Below are positions 10,870-33,359 of a stretch of 64,000 bases of DNA, piece after piece; the first letter of the stretch is position 1, and each line of letters begins with the position of its first letter. The stretch spans positions 166,526,394 through 166,590,393 of the forward strand of contig CP136069.1 of assembly GCA_032622095.1 (NCBI GenBank), read 5' to 3'. This stretch comes from Siphonodentalium dalli. Taxonomy: Eukaryota; Mollusca; Scaphopoda; Gadilida; Siphonodentaliidae. Under the pieces are notes generated by a model that was given only the letters and a program-made list of their open reading frames with translations, ran no database searches and had not been told where the DNA came from. The position numbers and the translations under genes are program-made.

Positions 10870-12421
10870 TAGATATGAATTGAAGACCCGTGTACGGAAA
10901 TGCTTCTATCAACTAATATTGATTTTATTTCGAATATTTTATTATACAATGTGACAGGGGGGGGGGGGGGGGGTCGTGAAAAAATTTACACATACAGGGC
11001 CCAATTTGTTTTACAGCCCTTTTGCTTCCCGCCCACCCTTTTTGTGCAAAAAAAATATTTTTTCCCGCCTGATTTTTTTGGACCCACCCCCTAAAATAAG
11101 AAAAAAAAATCATTTAAAATCTATTCAAGACCAAATCAAACAGAATCAAAGGTAAGTTTTAAATTGGTCCGTTTCTGGCAGATTCCAAGTGTTCAAACAA
11201 TTGAAAAACTATCAACGGTTATGATGTTGTTTTCGACATTGAAAAATACATTTTGAAATAAAAAGTGATTTATTCTACAGTATGCACAGATATTGTGAGG
11301 TAATATTTATAGTGCCAATAAGCCAACATTGTGTTTAATTTTTACATAAATAGTCCAGTTACTAATTAATGACTTCTTCACTGTTGTTCCCAAAAAGGTG
11401 CCACCAACCATCATATCAGAACACCTTATAGGCATACCTGCAATGACAGTTATATAGTATATAAGTATCACCCTTTGGAGCCAAATAAACAGGCTGGCAT
11501 GTTTATTTTTTAATTTCAGGTATTTTGTTAGCCAGCACTCTGCAGCACTAGTATTATTTGGTCATTTAGACATGCCAGAGTGAAAATGCCAGCACTATCA
11601 GGCACTATTCAATATTAATTTGAGATGAAATGCAAACCAGCACTCCTATTCAGTCATCACTTTTATTTGGCACCAGAGAGTGCTTTCTCTTATACCTACA
11701 TATGTTCTTAAGTGTTGGTTAAGGTAATAATCTATGTTAGAACACATTTATTAGTGAAAACAACTTAAAACAATGTCCATAATGTGGGTTGAAAAAAATT
11801 TGCACAAACAATTGTTTTCAGGCCTCTGAGATGCACCCACCCCGCCCGGTATAGGTATGTTTTTGGAAGATCTCCCCTGTATTACTTATATCTTATACCT
11901 ACCCTGTTCCTAAGTGTCTGTAAAGGCCACAACCTGCCTTAGAATACAATTATTAATGAATATATTTGAAAACAACTTAAAACAAGGGCAAAAATGTGAA
12001 TAGAAATTGTTTTGCACAAACTCATTTTTTCGGGCCTCTTCGGACCCACCCACCCCGGCCCTGTACGATAAAACTTTTGTGCGACCCCCCCCTGAATGGG
12101 GCCGTTTATTGTTCTATGTTTAGAACATATCCTTCCGGCGATACCATATAGCAACAGAGAAGATTAGGGTGTTCCCATGTGGTGATCGTCAAATGTCCCA
12201 GATTTATTGTATTGTTTTATTCCATAGTTATAATCGACAATGAGTCTAATTAACGTTTATTTGTGACAAAATTACACAATAAAATTTCTGGTCTCTGTTA
12301 ACAGTAACCACTATTGTTCGTTAGCTAAACAAACACACGTTTTTATACCAGAAAATATTCGAAATATATATCAATATTAATCGATAGAAGCATTTCCGGA
12401 CAGGGGTCTTCGATTCATATC
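10870..12421. mobile_element. ~1.55-kb inverted-repeat element with internal ~190-bp repeats
   Basis: The left end 'gatatgaattgaagacccg' plus 'cggaaatgcttctatc' pairs with the right end near 12345-12421 over about 75 bp, with several mismatches. Inside, a ~190-bp unit with 'aacaacttaaaacaa' and 'ggcctct' + 'cacccaccccg' is repeated at about 11690-11870 and 11885-12070; a weaker third copy abuts the poly-G tract near 10960. No transposase or target duplication was identified. Confidence 0.65.
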
Positions 12422-12430
12422 AAATACGTT

Positions 12431-12800
12431 AAATCCCGGTAACTATATAACACATGTTTGCAAAGAGATAGACCATCTTTAAATTAATTCTTACAAATCC
12501 ATAAATGTAATTGGTATTACCAGCTCCGATGGGATGATGGCCCCGGTGTGTTTGTCTTCTGTTATAACACATCGCCTTTTGTGGGCTCACTATTGATGGG
12601 CGGAGTCACATACTTCTTCTAGTCACTCACCCGTTGTCTCAAATATTACAATCAGTATGTTTTGCTGTAGCACGCCAACAAATGTGTATTGTACCAAAGA
12701 GTGTTAACGAAACCGGATCATCGTTGATTTTGCAGTATGTCAATTAACAGAAAATAATTTCGTGATTCTATAAGCTTTCTATTTGCGACAGGAATCCACC
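12431..12800 (+). other. Upstream region of the lectin gene
   Basis: No canonical TATA box at a defensible distance could be singled out in this AT-rich stretch. The start codon at 12801 lies in a good context (CCACCATGA). There could be untranslated upstream exons, which sequence alone cannot reveal. Confidence 0.35.
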
Positions 12801-24096
<11,296 letters not shown>

Positions 24097-24117
24097 ATTA
24101 TGATCAGGGACATGTTA

Positions 24118-24486
24118 GTGAACATTCAGACGACCACGATACAATCGTAAGTGGAGGAATGGGCCCGATGAGATCGTTGATAGTTTTGTTCACACGATTG
24201 CGATGTCGTCGTACATGGTGATATCGTAGGTTGTTCGCAAAGCATGTGATTGACTACACCTACGATCATGTCCAGCTATGGTTTTTACGTAGACACGACT
24301 GCGATTATGTCGCAAGTGGAGGTAGCCAAGGCTACGCCACGATTTCGCATCTAAAATCCAACAGTGCTTGATATTATTGTTTTTACTTGCGACATTGTCG
24401 TGAGCATGCGCAATCCAACTATCGGTTACTTCCTACGACGGAAATCTGTCCACTTACGATTTAATCGTGGTCGTCTGAACGTTCAC
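24118..24486. mobile_element. 369-bp PIF/Harbinger-like MITE just after the lectin stop codon
   Basis: Termini GTGAACATTCAGACGACC ... GGTCGTCTGAACGTTCAC, with further pairing through 'acgat..aatcgtaagtgga'. Flanked by TTA on both sides (24115-24117, 24487-24489). A 3-bp TTA duplication is typical of PIF/Harbinger; the family call rests on that alone. If the lectin mRNA extends past its stop by more than 21 nt, this element is in its 3' UTR. Confidence 0.75.
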
Positions 24487-24489
24487 TTA

Positions 24490-25035
24490 GCAGAGATGGT
24501 CCATCAACTGTGTTCAAACCAATCTGAGTGAAATGAGATACGCATTCGATAATAGTCTGAAACATTCCGATACCTTTGTAATACCACCGCTTTAGGGTTT
24601 TCTCCACAGTATGTCGGGCGTTACCACATACCTATCGCATTAAAACATTATATTTACATATCCCGTCTGTGTTACACAGATGCTGTTTGGTGATTGGTCA
24701 ACTGCCAAATGGCTCACCCGGTTTACATCACAATAATGCGAAGAGTGTATCACGAACAGGAAGTTACAAACTATTGACCTAATCTGAACTAATCACTAAA
24801 CGCGGTCAGCAGAATAATTGGGCGTGCTTTTAAAAGTTCAGTCGAATTGCATCTGAACCCAGTTATTTATTTCGATCACGTTAAGGGAGCAAAGAGTTTG
24901 GAAATCGTATTATTGCGCTGACTTAATGTGCTGCGTGAGCTAATCTAAAATTCTCGCAGATTTCGTGAAAATAAATAAGAATACACTCATCTTTTTTTTA
25001 TGGGAATACATCAACAAAAAGAAATATAAATATAC
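24490..25035. other. Downstream flank of lectin gene, no gene recognised
   Basis: AT-rich. AATAAA-type hexamer near 24970 could be a distal polyadenylation signal for the lectin. No coding signature. Confidence 0.4.
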
Positions 25036-25140
25036 GGAATGAATGTAGTGGGTGTGTGTTATTGGGGTTTACATAATGTACCCAAGCGACCACAACGCCG
25101 TAACCCACAATAACACAGACACACCCACTACGTTCATTTC
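25036..25140. repeat. 105-bp hairpin / miniature inverted repeat
   Basis: 'gaatgaatgtagtgggtgtg' pairs with 'cacacccactacgttcattt' and the pairing continues through 'gttattg.ggttac'. Looks like a very small MITE. No target duplication was resolved. Confidence 0.6.
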
Positions 25141-25690
25141 TTAAATAAATTCCACGCCACTCTCTCCTAGTTGGCTACGGCTGAGTTCTGATGCGATTTG
25201 TGCTTGACTGACTCTGCATGACGTAACACTTTTCGAATCTAATGGAATACGTGTAGCTGCTCAATAGTCCTGGTACACTCAGACTGTGGTAAAATATTCA
25301 ACAGTTAAAAACTTAATTGCAAATTGCGGCGGAGTGAAAATAGGTTGAAATTATTCTTTTATCGTAATTTTCCCAACCAATTTTCGCTGTAAAATATGTT
25401 ATTTTTACGCCAAAAGTCGAATATCTTCTCACGCTCAGTACAAATAGTTTGACTGAAATGGCCATCAAATTTCAGTCATTTTGTGGCGCTGAAGGGGTCA
25501 CTCTCGCCATAACAGGGGTGAAGGGTAGTAGGGTACACATGTCTTGAAAATGTGCTGAAGGGTACACATGTTTTAAATTTCGAGTCTGTCATGATTTCTA
25601 TTAGAGAATAATTCTTTACGTTCCAATGAAAGTTAAAAATGAATTGAAAACAAACTGCTGACGAAAATAAACTGCTGCGGTTATTATGCT
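25141..25690. other. No feature recognised
   Basis: Short open stretches only. The last part begins the ~330-bp duplicated block shared with 27114-27425. Confidence 0.4.
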
Positions 25691-25714
25691 GACGAAAATA
25701 ACCGCATAATGGCT

Positions 25715-25982
25715 TTAACCCTTTCGTGACTGGAGCTGCGCGGTGCAGCATTAATGATCATGTGCCAGTGCAATCTCTTATATATGCGAGTCTTCCATAG
25801 GGGACCTCGCATATATAAGAGAACTTGAATGCAATGGCTTACACGGTTAAGAAGAAATATAGTTAGGGTCAATGCATTCTCTTATATATGCGAGGCGCCC
25901 TATGGAAAACTCGCATATATAAGAGAATGCATTGGCACAGGTTTTTCGCAACATTTCATGAAGCTCCAGTTGAAAGGGTTAA
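25715..25982. mobile_element. 268-bp TTAA MITE with AATGCATTCTC palindromes, copy 1
   Basis: TTAA-CCCTTTCGTGACTGGAGCT ... AGCTCCAGTTGAAAGGG-TTAA. Two internal palindromes of the 'cattctcttatatatgcgag' type. The near-identical copy at 27137-27390 shares at least 22 bp of left and 35 bp of right flank too, so the pair reflects a local duplication or a larger unit rather than two independent insertions. Confidence 0.75.
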
Positions 25983-26158
25983 AAGAACATATGGAACTCG
26001 CATTGGGTAAATGTGACCACCAAGAACACAATTGAAGTAACTGTGTACTCGTCAGTACTTTATTTTAGGTGAGACTAGCCCCTTCAGTCCTATTGTGTGC
26101 TAGGTTGAAATGTCCCGACGTTGGTATATATATAGGATATCAGTTGGAATATTCCAAC

Positions 26159-26244
26159 TCAAATTCCAACTAAAGAGGGATGCAAATTGAGTTTCACAGA
26201 GTTGGGAGAAACGCCGTTTGCATCCCTCTTTAGTTGAAATTTGA
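26159..26244. repeat. 86-nt perfect-stem hairpin
   Basis: 'tcaaattccaactaaagagg' ... 'cctctttagttgaaatttga' with a loop of about 30 nt containing 'gagtttcacagagttgg'. A miniature inverted repeat. Confidence 0.6.
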
Positions 26245-26295
26245 GATGCATTTGGATGGTTGAGGGGGTTTAAAAGTTGAGACATCATACAGTAC

Positions 26296-26523
26296 TTAAC
26301 CATTTGAGTGCCAGGTCCGATTGTTGTATCAACCCATATACCCTGTGCCAATGCATTCTCTTATATATGCGAGTCGACCATTGGTCGCCTCGCATATATA
26401 AGAGAATGCATTGGTCTAACAATTTTTTTTTACAATTTTAATAATTTATTCTTATATTCTTTAACAGACTTATTTTGTAGGTTTAGTGCCGATGAGATCG
26501 GCCCCTGGCACTCAAAGGGTTAA
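26296..26523. mobile_element. 228-bp TTAA MITE
   Basis: TTAA-CCATTTGAGTGCCAGG ... CCTGGCACTCAAAGGG-TTAA. The interior carries only one AATGCATTCTC palindrome, followed by 'ctaacaattttt', identical in style to the junction in the TA-flanked elements. Confidence 0.75.
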
Positions 26524-27113
26524 TTGTCTTGTTTGTCTCCAACTATTGAATCTAATCTTATAAGCACGTACACGACGCATGTATCCTACAACGAAGAACA
26601 AAAGAACCAACGATATTCCAACCCAATACAAAATTTATGCTGTTGCCTTTATTAATAAATAACATGCTGGAATTGCTTGCTTGGATCATGAAAAATAAAG
26701 TTTTTTTTTATATTACTTTGATTGCTAGCATATGTCCTGGACATATAAGCTGCATTTGTAAGTTTTGAGGAAGTTCTTCGATTTCATGAAGTGGGAGTTC
26801 TTGGTAGCACAGCACATGAAAACAAAGATACAAATTTTTTCTAAAGGCGTAGTTCGCAGTTTAGTAGCAAAGTTTGCCAATGTAATAGTCACTTTCGCTT
26901 AGATTGACTTTCACAGTTAACTCATCTTTGTTAACTTCGGCTTTCAGGAATCGAACCCAGCACGTTCTAAATAGATCACAGCCTACTTATAGAAATAAAA
27001 ATAGTCGAAAGTTAAGTCGAGTCGCAGGGAAGGTTTATATTGATTGATATTTATGTTGCGTCTATGTACATTTACTCTCGCTGTTGAAAATCATCTGACA
27101 AATTGCATGGCAC
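26524..27113. other. No feature recognised
   Basis: AT-rich DNA without convincing open frames or repeats. Confidence 0.4.
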
Positions 27114-27136
27114 TTGAAAATAACCGCATAATGGCT

Positions 27137-27390
27137 TTAACCCTTTCGTGACTGGAGCTGCGCGGTGCAGCATTAATGATCATGTGCCAGTGCAATCTCG
27201 TATATATGCGAGTCTTCCATAGGGGACCTCGCATATATAAGAGAACTTGAATGCAATGGCTTACACGGTTAAGAAGAAATATAGTTAGGTCAATGCATTC
27301 TCTTATATATGCGAGGCGCCCTATATATAAGAGAATGCATTGGCACAGGGTTTTCGCAACATTTCACGAAGCTCCAGCTGAAAGGGTTAA
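27137..27390. mobile_element. TTAA MITE, copy 2 (partial second palindrome)
   Basis: Same ends and interior as 25715-25982, but the second palindrome has lost its loop-side sequence ('ggcgccctatatataag'). Duplicated flanks run from about 27114 to 27425. Confidence 0.75.
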
Positions 27391-27832
27391 AAAAACATAT
27401 GGAACTCGCATTGGGTAAATGTGAAAAATTTAATTAAAAAATATATATTATCATGATAAGAAGAACATCTGGAAATAATAGACATTATTGTCGACAACTT
27501 TCCATTGACGAGAATTCGCATTTTGAAACCATTGCAGGCATTACTATTACAGTGAAAGCCAAATGCAATTATAAATGAAATCATTAAGTTTAAAATCTGT
27601 GTTTTCTGGAATATCTGTCAATGCTCTGACCTTTTGTGATGTAGACCTTCATGATTTTATCAGCATCTGCTCAACTCTATGTTGATACATTGCTGACACT
27701 ATAACAGCATTGTCTACATAACAAATGTTTTATTACGTGATATTTCGCTAATAAAAATCAGAACAAAGTCAATCTGACAGATTCCATTTGCGCCATATTG
27801 GGTTAGCATTTGGCACTCAATTTTTCTAACTG

Positions 27833-28075
27833 TTAGGTAGGGGAGATCAAACATAAATTGAGAAAACTATTGCTCAAAGTAGTTATTTTTTACGACTATC
27901 AATCAAAAGTGAAAACACATATCGTCATTATTAAATGCAATGACTCTCGATGGCGAAATAATTTGTGTTAGTTTATCGCTGATAGTTGCGTCCCGAATCG
28001 AGATGTAAATATTTCCGATTAAGTGTTGTTCATACGGTGTTTTCTATGGAGTGGTATTGTAGATTTCTTTGAAAA
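27833..28075 (+). repeat. R1 repeat, copy C
   Basis: Uninterrupted version of the R1 family: 'ctcaaagtagttatttttta', 'gatggcgaaata', 'tttatcgctgatagttgcgt', 'ggagtggtattg'. It abuts the reverse-transcriptase scrap. Confidence 0.7.
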
Positions 28076-28104
28076 TTTCGGCGAAGTTAGTAGAACGCTA
28101 CATT

Positions 28105-28362
28105 TCACAGTTTTCCACCTGTATTAAATACGAGAACTTTAGTTTTTTCGGTGTTTACAGAAAGGTGCCATTTTTGAAAATATGAATTGACCCTCTTTAG
28201 TGCATTGCGTAGGCCGAATGCACTTGATGAAACAAGTACTATATCATCTGCATACATGAGACAACTAATAGCAGTGTCGTGCATATTTATTGGGTCACAT
28301 GTTTTGTCCAGTGCGTTGGGTAAATCGTTAATAAATATGAATGCCGTGATTCCCATCCCCAT
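28105..28362 (-). pseudogene. Reverse transcriptase palm fragment of a non-LTR retrotransposon
   Basis: The minus-strand frame reads FINDLPNALD, then CLMYADDIVLVSSS, then LNKV-like NSYFQKWHLSVNTEKTKV. This is the palm region around the catalytic YADD box and the downstream NxEKT strand of non-LTR (LINE) reverse transcriptases. Upstream fingers, the endonuclease and the C-terminal part are absent, and the frame stops soon after VFNTGGKL. It is therefore a short dead fragment, with no promoter or terminal repeats visible. The Jockey/CR1/RTE clade cannot be chosen from 80 residues. Confidence 0.85.
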
Positions 28363-28489
28363 ATAAATTTGACAATTGAGAAGATATAATTGTTAAAGAG
28401 ACTTAATTCGGTCACCATTTGTCGAGAATGTAAACTTTGAACGCCAAAAACTCATTCGAACGATATGGAGATGGGCTGGGAGATGACTA

Positions 28490-30362
28490 TATATAACTTT
28501 GGTGGACATTGGCGGATAGAACAATTTTATCAATGCTAGTGCATCTCCTCTCGCCACACATGACCCAAACAGCACCATGAACAACTTTAATTCATCATAG
28601 CATTAGAGAAGAACGTGCATGAATTTGGTGGAAATTATTGCTAAATATATTAGTATCATCTTTGGTTCAACTCCCCTTGTCGTGCATGACTTGAACGGCG
28701 CCACTTTTGACATATTTAAACCACGTACATTAGACTCATGCATGTATGTTATAATGGAGATGATTATACATAAGTTTGGTGGTAATCGGCAACTAACCCA
28801 ATTCTTATCATAGTTATTACCACACCCCATCTCTCACACAAACGGCACCAATTTGGCGTCTATAAATCACACGATTATATTCCTCCTTTCATGGAGAAGA
28901 ATAATATTTGGTGGAAATCTGTGGTAAAAATATATTATTTGTTTTTATTTAAATAAATTGTTGGTGCCCCCCCCCCCTCAGTGCACACTGACTCGAACGG
29001 CGCCATATCATGGAGGTGATTATGTATACGTTTGGTGGAAATCGGCGACAAAACTATTTAATAATTGTTTTGCTGCCCCACCCCTTTTTGCCCCTGACAC
29101 CAATAGCGTCATTTTAGAAAAATTTAACCCGCACCATTATCTTCCTCGTAAAAAGTTACATATGTTAGACGGCCTTGGTGCGTGCCATCTCGATTGTACC
29201 CCGTGAAGTTATATATAGAACACATACAGACAGACAAATATTCGCAAATATATCTTGCCACCAAATGTGTTGGTTTTAAACGGCGCCACTTTTGACATCA
29301 TTAAATCACACACTTAGACTCATTATGGAGATGAATATATATAAAATTGGCGAGTATACAAAATTCGTATCAAATTTAGGGCCCCCAAACGGCACCAATT
29401 TGGCGTATTTAAACCACACAATTAGATTCCTCGTAGCACGGAGAAAAATATATATCAATCTGGTGGAAATCGGCGCTAAACATAATGTTTATAAATGTTT
29501 GTGTCTCTCTCACCCTCTGTGCACCCCTGACTCGAATGGCCCCACTTTTGACATCTTTAATCCACACACATAGACTCCTGATATATCATGGAGATGATTA
29601 TTTATAAGTTCGGTGCTAATCGGCGACTAAACAATTTTTATCAAATGTATTGCACACCCCTGTACCATCTGTCACACAAACAGCACCAATATGGCGTCTT
29701 TAAATCCCACGATTAGATTCCTCGCATCATGGATTAGAATATGTATCAATTTTGTGAAAATTTGAAAATTGGCGCTAAAAATGTTGTGTATCAATGTTTG
29801 GTGCCCCTCTCCCTTGCAGTGCACCCCTGTTCGAACGCCATTTTTGACAGCTTTAAGCCACACCAGTAGACTCCTCATACCATGTGGATGATTTTGTATA
29901 AGTTTGGTGGCAACTGGCGACTGAACCAATTCTTATGAAATTTAATGCCAACCCCAATCGCATACAAACGACACCGATTTGGCGCGTTTAAATCACACAC
30001 TTAGATTCTTTGTTTCATGGAGAAGAATGTGTATCAATTTGGTGGAAATCGGCGCTAAAATTATTCTTATCAATGTTGGTGCCCCTCTCCCCTTTCGTGC
30101 ATCCCTGACTCAAACGGCGCCACGTTTGACGTATTTAAACCACATCATTATACTTGTATTCCTAATACCATGGGGATGATTATATATAAGTTTGGTGACA
30201 ATCGGCGACAAACAAATCTGCCCCTCCCCCTTTTGTGCCCATGACAACAACTGCGTCACTTTAGAAAATGCTAACCCGCACCGTTATCTTTCTCGTATTC
30301 TCGTAAAAAGTTACCCTGTTGGACCCCTATGATGCCATCTAGATGGTCCCCTGTGAATGTCT
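28490..30362 (+). repeat. Degenerate tandem array, ~125-155 bp units
   Basis: 'ggtgg(a/t)aatcggcg' recurs near 28499, 28626, 28780, 28910, 29034, 29460, 29610, 29751, 29905, 30038 and 30194. Units alternate between two subtypes: 'ggcgccacttttgacat' + 'tggagatgattatata', and 'ggcaccaatttggcgt' + 'tggagaagaatatgta'. Short frames inside are not genes. The architecture (tandem core next to a GACA microsatellite) resembles Pearl/Helitron-like elements of bivalves, an inference from structure only. Confidence 0.7.
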
Positions 30363-30365
30363 ATA

Positions 30366-30400
30366 GAACACAGACAGACAGACAGACAGACAGACAGTCA
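30366..30400 (+). repeat. (ACAG)n microsatellite
   Basis: Run of 'cagacagacagacag' at the right edge of the tandem array. A short version is at 29224-29237 within the array. Confidence 0.9.
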
Positions 30401-30671
30401 TCTCAAATATAGATATAGATGGTGTCATCCCGGTTCAAATTTACTCGTGTATATCTAAACTGAGTTCGATATGTAAAGGCTGATGAATGTCTGATCGGAG
30501 AAATATCTCTGAAATTCAGCATATTGCCGAGACGTTTACAACCTATCTCATATTATACAACACCAGGACAAGTTACTGGCCCCACACGCTGTCTGATCTC
30601 CTCGGTGACGGCCATTGATTATGACAGATGACAGAGATATATTAATTAAGTACCATAGCTGTTCACATTAC

Positions 30672-30838
30672 CTTGGTCCTGTGAACACCTTTTGGATAAA
30701 ACAGGATCAGTGAGATCATCGTAGTCGCAAATAAATTCGCCCAGAGGCTCTAAATGGTATAAGGACATCATCTGATGAACATAATTTGGATCTGTTTTTA
30801 GGAAGTCATCCATGCACTTATAGGGCATGCATGAAAAT
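30672..30838 (-). CDS. Possible lone exon of an unidentified cysteine-containing protein
   Basis: A minus-strand open segment of 55 codons reads FSCMPYKCMDDFLKTD ... GEFICDYDDL ... SKRCSQDQ, with four cysteines and an unremarkable, protein-like composition. It is bounded by AG (30839-30840 reversed) and by a donor-like CAAG|GTAATG (30670-30671 reversed), which gives 5' phase 2 and 3' phase 1. No partner exon with matching phase and no family was recognised, so it may be a real exon of a gene beyond the visible structure, a relic, or chance. Confidence 0.28.
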
Positions 30839-31099
30839 CTCGCAATAAGAGTATTATATCCGAATTCCGTATAAATTGTCTTAACACGATTTCAATGTAT
30901 CTACTCCAGTCATCTTTGCTGTGTTTCGTATCGGTGTGTGGAATATAAACTGCACAAATTAGCGATGCTGATGTAGGGGATGTGACTCTAATCCATGCGA
31001 CAACATTCGAATCGCAATTAATTATCTCGATTTTATTTCTGAATACTCGTTTTATGGCAATAATAATTCTGCCGCACTCTTTTTCCGGACCCTATATAG

Positions 31100-31530
31100 G
31101 TCCGAATCGGTATCTCTGGTTTAGACTAGGTTTTAGTCTAGACCAGGTTTTACTCCAGTTTAAACTAGGTTTAAGTAGGGTTTAAACTTGGTTTTACGGT
31201 AGTTAAACTAGGTTTTATGGGAGTCAAACTGGGTTCTAATGTAGTTAAACCAAGTTTTGTGATAAACTCAGTTTAAGTTTGTGGAATTCGATCTCAATTA
31301 AAAACTAGGTTTTATTGACGTGATAAAGTTATGGTAATATTACTAATTGTTTGTGGTGAATTGGCTATATAATCATCAGTATAAGCTTCGCTATATATGA
31401 TTTATACGTATCATACGTCTCATCTCGAAAATATACCTTTAAATATACTTTGAAAAAACATCAAAGTTAAACCACCCTACCCCAGGTTTTACTAAAACCT
31501 AGTTTTTTGGGTTTAATTATTCGGACGATT
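31100..31530 (+). repeat. GTTTAAACTAGGTTTTA-type degenerate short repeats
   Basis: About a dozen variants of 'gtttaaactaggttttac' at ~20-35 bp spacing, densest at 31115-31270, with outliers at 31305 and 31487-31520. A related block in reverse orientation, including the boundary 'ccgaatcgg.atctc.agttt', lies at 38466-38555. Confidence 0.65.
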
Positions 31531-31534
31531 TTTT

Positions 31535-31815
31535 TCGCCCAGTATTGATGTTGTTTCTTCGCGTCTATGGGAGTGTTTATTTTGAATTGGGGGAGTGCGC
31601 GGGCGTTTGTCACTCAATGTACATGGAGGAGAGTCTTAGTGGAATTCGGGTAGGCGATTGCGGTACTTATGAGATAATTCTAACAAAATATGTGCCAGTG
31701 TGATGGATGATTTCTTGCTATATATGTCTGCTTGCAATTCGCTCGTTCGGATGTCGCTTTGACGACTGAGAGCATGGAGGGATCGAACTGATCAGTTTGA
31801 CACGTTAGACACGAA
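31535..31815. other. No feature recognised
   Basis: Unique-looking DNA between the GTTTAAAC repeats and the palindromic satellite block. Confidence 0.4.
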
Positions 31816-33295
31816 CATGACTTTTGAAACTGATACCTTATTCACAAAAAGGTCTCTTTCGGTCAATTTGACGCATGGGTTGGTGGTCCGCCCAAATACC
31901 CACCAGAGACACCCCAGCCCTCACCCGGGGGAGGGTAACGGCCACACTGAGGGGGAATGGAGTATGGACTATTTATTTTGGAGAACTGTAAGGATTTTGG
32001 CCAATTTGATGGTATGGGTGGGTGGCTCGCCCCAAATAACCCATAGAAACACCCCATCCTCACATCCGGGGGGGGGGGGGGGGGGGTACAACCCGAGGGG
32101 TGAACACGGGATATGGACCATTTTCGAGACCGGTAAGGATTTCGGCCAATTTGACGGCATGGATGGATTGCCTGCTCAAATGTCCCATAGAAACAGCCCA
32201 CCCATCAACGCTGGGGGAACCACCCCAGGAGGTGAAAATGGGGTATGGACCATTTTTGAGAACGGTAAGGATTTCGGTCAATTTGACGTCAGGAGTGTGG
32301 GTAGCCCGCTCCAACTACCCCCTAGAAACACCCTCACCCGGGGGTACATCCCGAGGACGGTGGGGGTGGCACATCCCAAATGCCCCCATAGAAAACACCC
32401 CAACCCGCACCCCGGGGTCCATACCCCATTTTCACCCGGTCGGGTAGAACCACACGCGGTGGGGGGGGGGGTGTTTCTATGGACTATATTTGAGGGCGGG
32501 CCGCCCACCAATGCCGTCATATTGGCCGAAATCCTTACCGATCTCGATAACGGTCCATACCCAATTTCGACACCCGGGTGAGGGGTGGGGTGTTTCTATG
32601 GGGTATTTGGGGCGGGCCACCTACACATGCCGTAAAATTGACCGACAGAGGCATGTTTTTTGCGAATAATGAATAAAATGCTCCATACCCCATTTTCACC
32701 CCAGCAGGGTGATACCCTCCAGCGGGCCACACACCCGTCGTCAAATTGGCCGAAATCCTTACCGTTCTCGAACATGGTTCATATCCCATCTTCACCCCCC
32801 GGTGGTAACCCACCCCACCCCGCCCGGATGTGATGGGTGGGGTGTTTATATGGGTTATTTGAGGTACCCTTCCCGGGGTGAGGGCTGTGGTGTTTCTATT
32901 CGGTATTTGGGCGTACCAAATTTCCACCTCCTCTGGTGGCACCCCCCCCGGTGAGTGGTGGGTGTGGGATTCTATGGTGTATTTTGATCGGGCCACACAC
33001 TCCTGCTGCCAAATTAATTAGCCTAAATTCTTACCGTTCTCAAAAATGGTCCATAGCCCAGTTATCCCGGGGTGAGGGGTGATGTTTCTATCGGCTATTT
33101 TGGGCGGGCCACCCATTCTTGCCGTCAAATTCGCCGAAATCCTTCCCGTTCTTGAAAATGATCCATACCCCATTTCACCCGTCCGGATGGTACCACCGGG
33201 GTGGTGGTGTTTCTATTGGGTATTTGTGTCGGGCCCCCACCCATGCCCTCAAGAAATATTTGTTCCAAAAGTCATGTTCGGTAAAGGATAATGTT
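31816..33295. repeat. Palindromic head-to-head block of the ~140-bp satellite
   Basis: Monomers with 'ggtaaggatttcggccaatttgacgg' run on the plus strand to about 32425, then on the minus strand ('cgaaatccttaccgttctcg') to about 33270. The outer flanks are also inverted: 'cgaacatgacttttgaaac' at 31812 pairs with 'ttccaaaagtcatgttcg' at 33261-33283. The monomer has GGCCAA where the right-hand array has GACCGA, so this is a separate subfamily. A 254-codon open frame here is an artefact of the stop-poor repeat. Confidence 0.75.
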
Positions 33296-33311
33296 CGAAG
33301 CAGAGGGAAAT

Positions 33312-33356
33312 CGGTAAAAGAATAGACGAGGGCTTGCCCGAGTCTATTCTTTACCG
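33312..33356. repeat. 45-nt hairpin
   Basis: CGGTAAAAGAATAGAC ... GTCTATTCTTTACCG with the inner stem GGGC/GCCC, nearly perfectly paired. Lies just outside the palindromic satellite block. Confidence 0.6.
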
Positions 33357-33359
33357 AAT

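Noticed and set aside
28105-28362. Retroviral or LTR-retrotransposon polymerase
   Set aside because: The YADD box with the downstream NxEKTK strand is of non-LTR type, and no LTRs, protease or integrase sequence are nearby.
31817-32581. 254-codon open frame on the plus strand
   Set aside because: It spans several monomers of the ~140-bp satellite plus a poly-G and the strand switch. The protein is just translated repeat, with equally long frames on the other strand.
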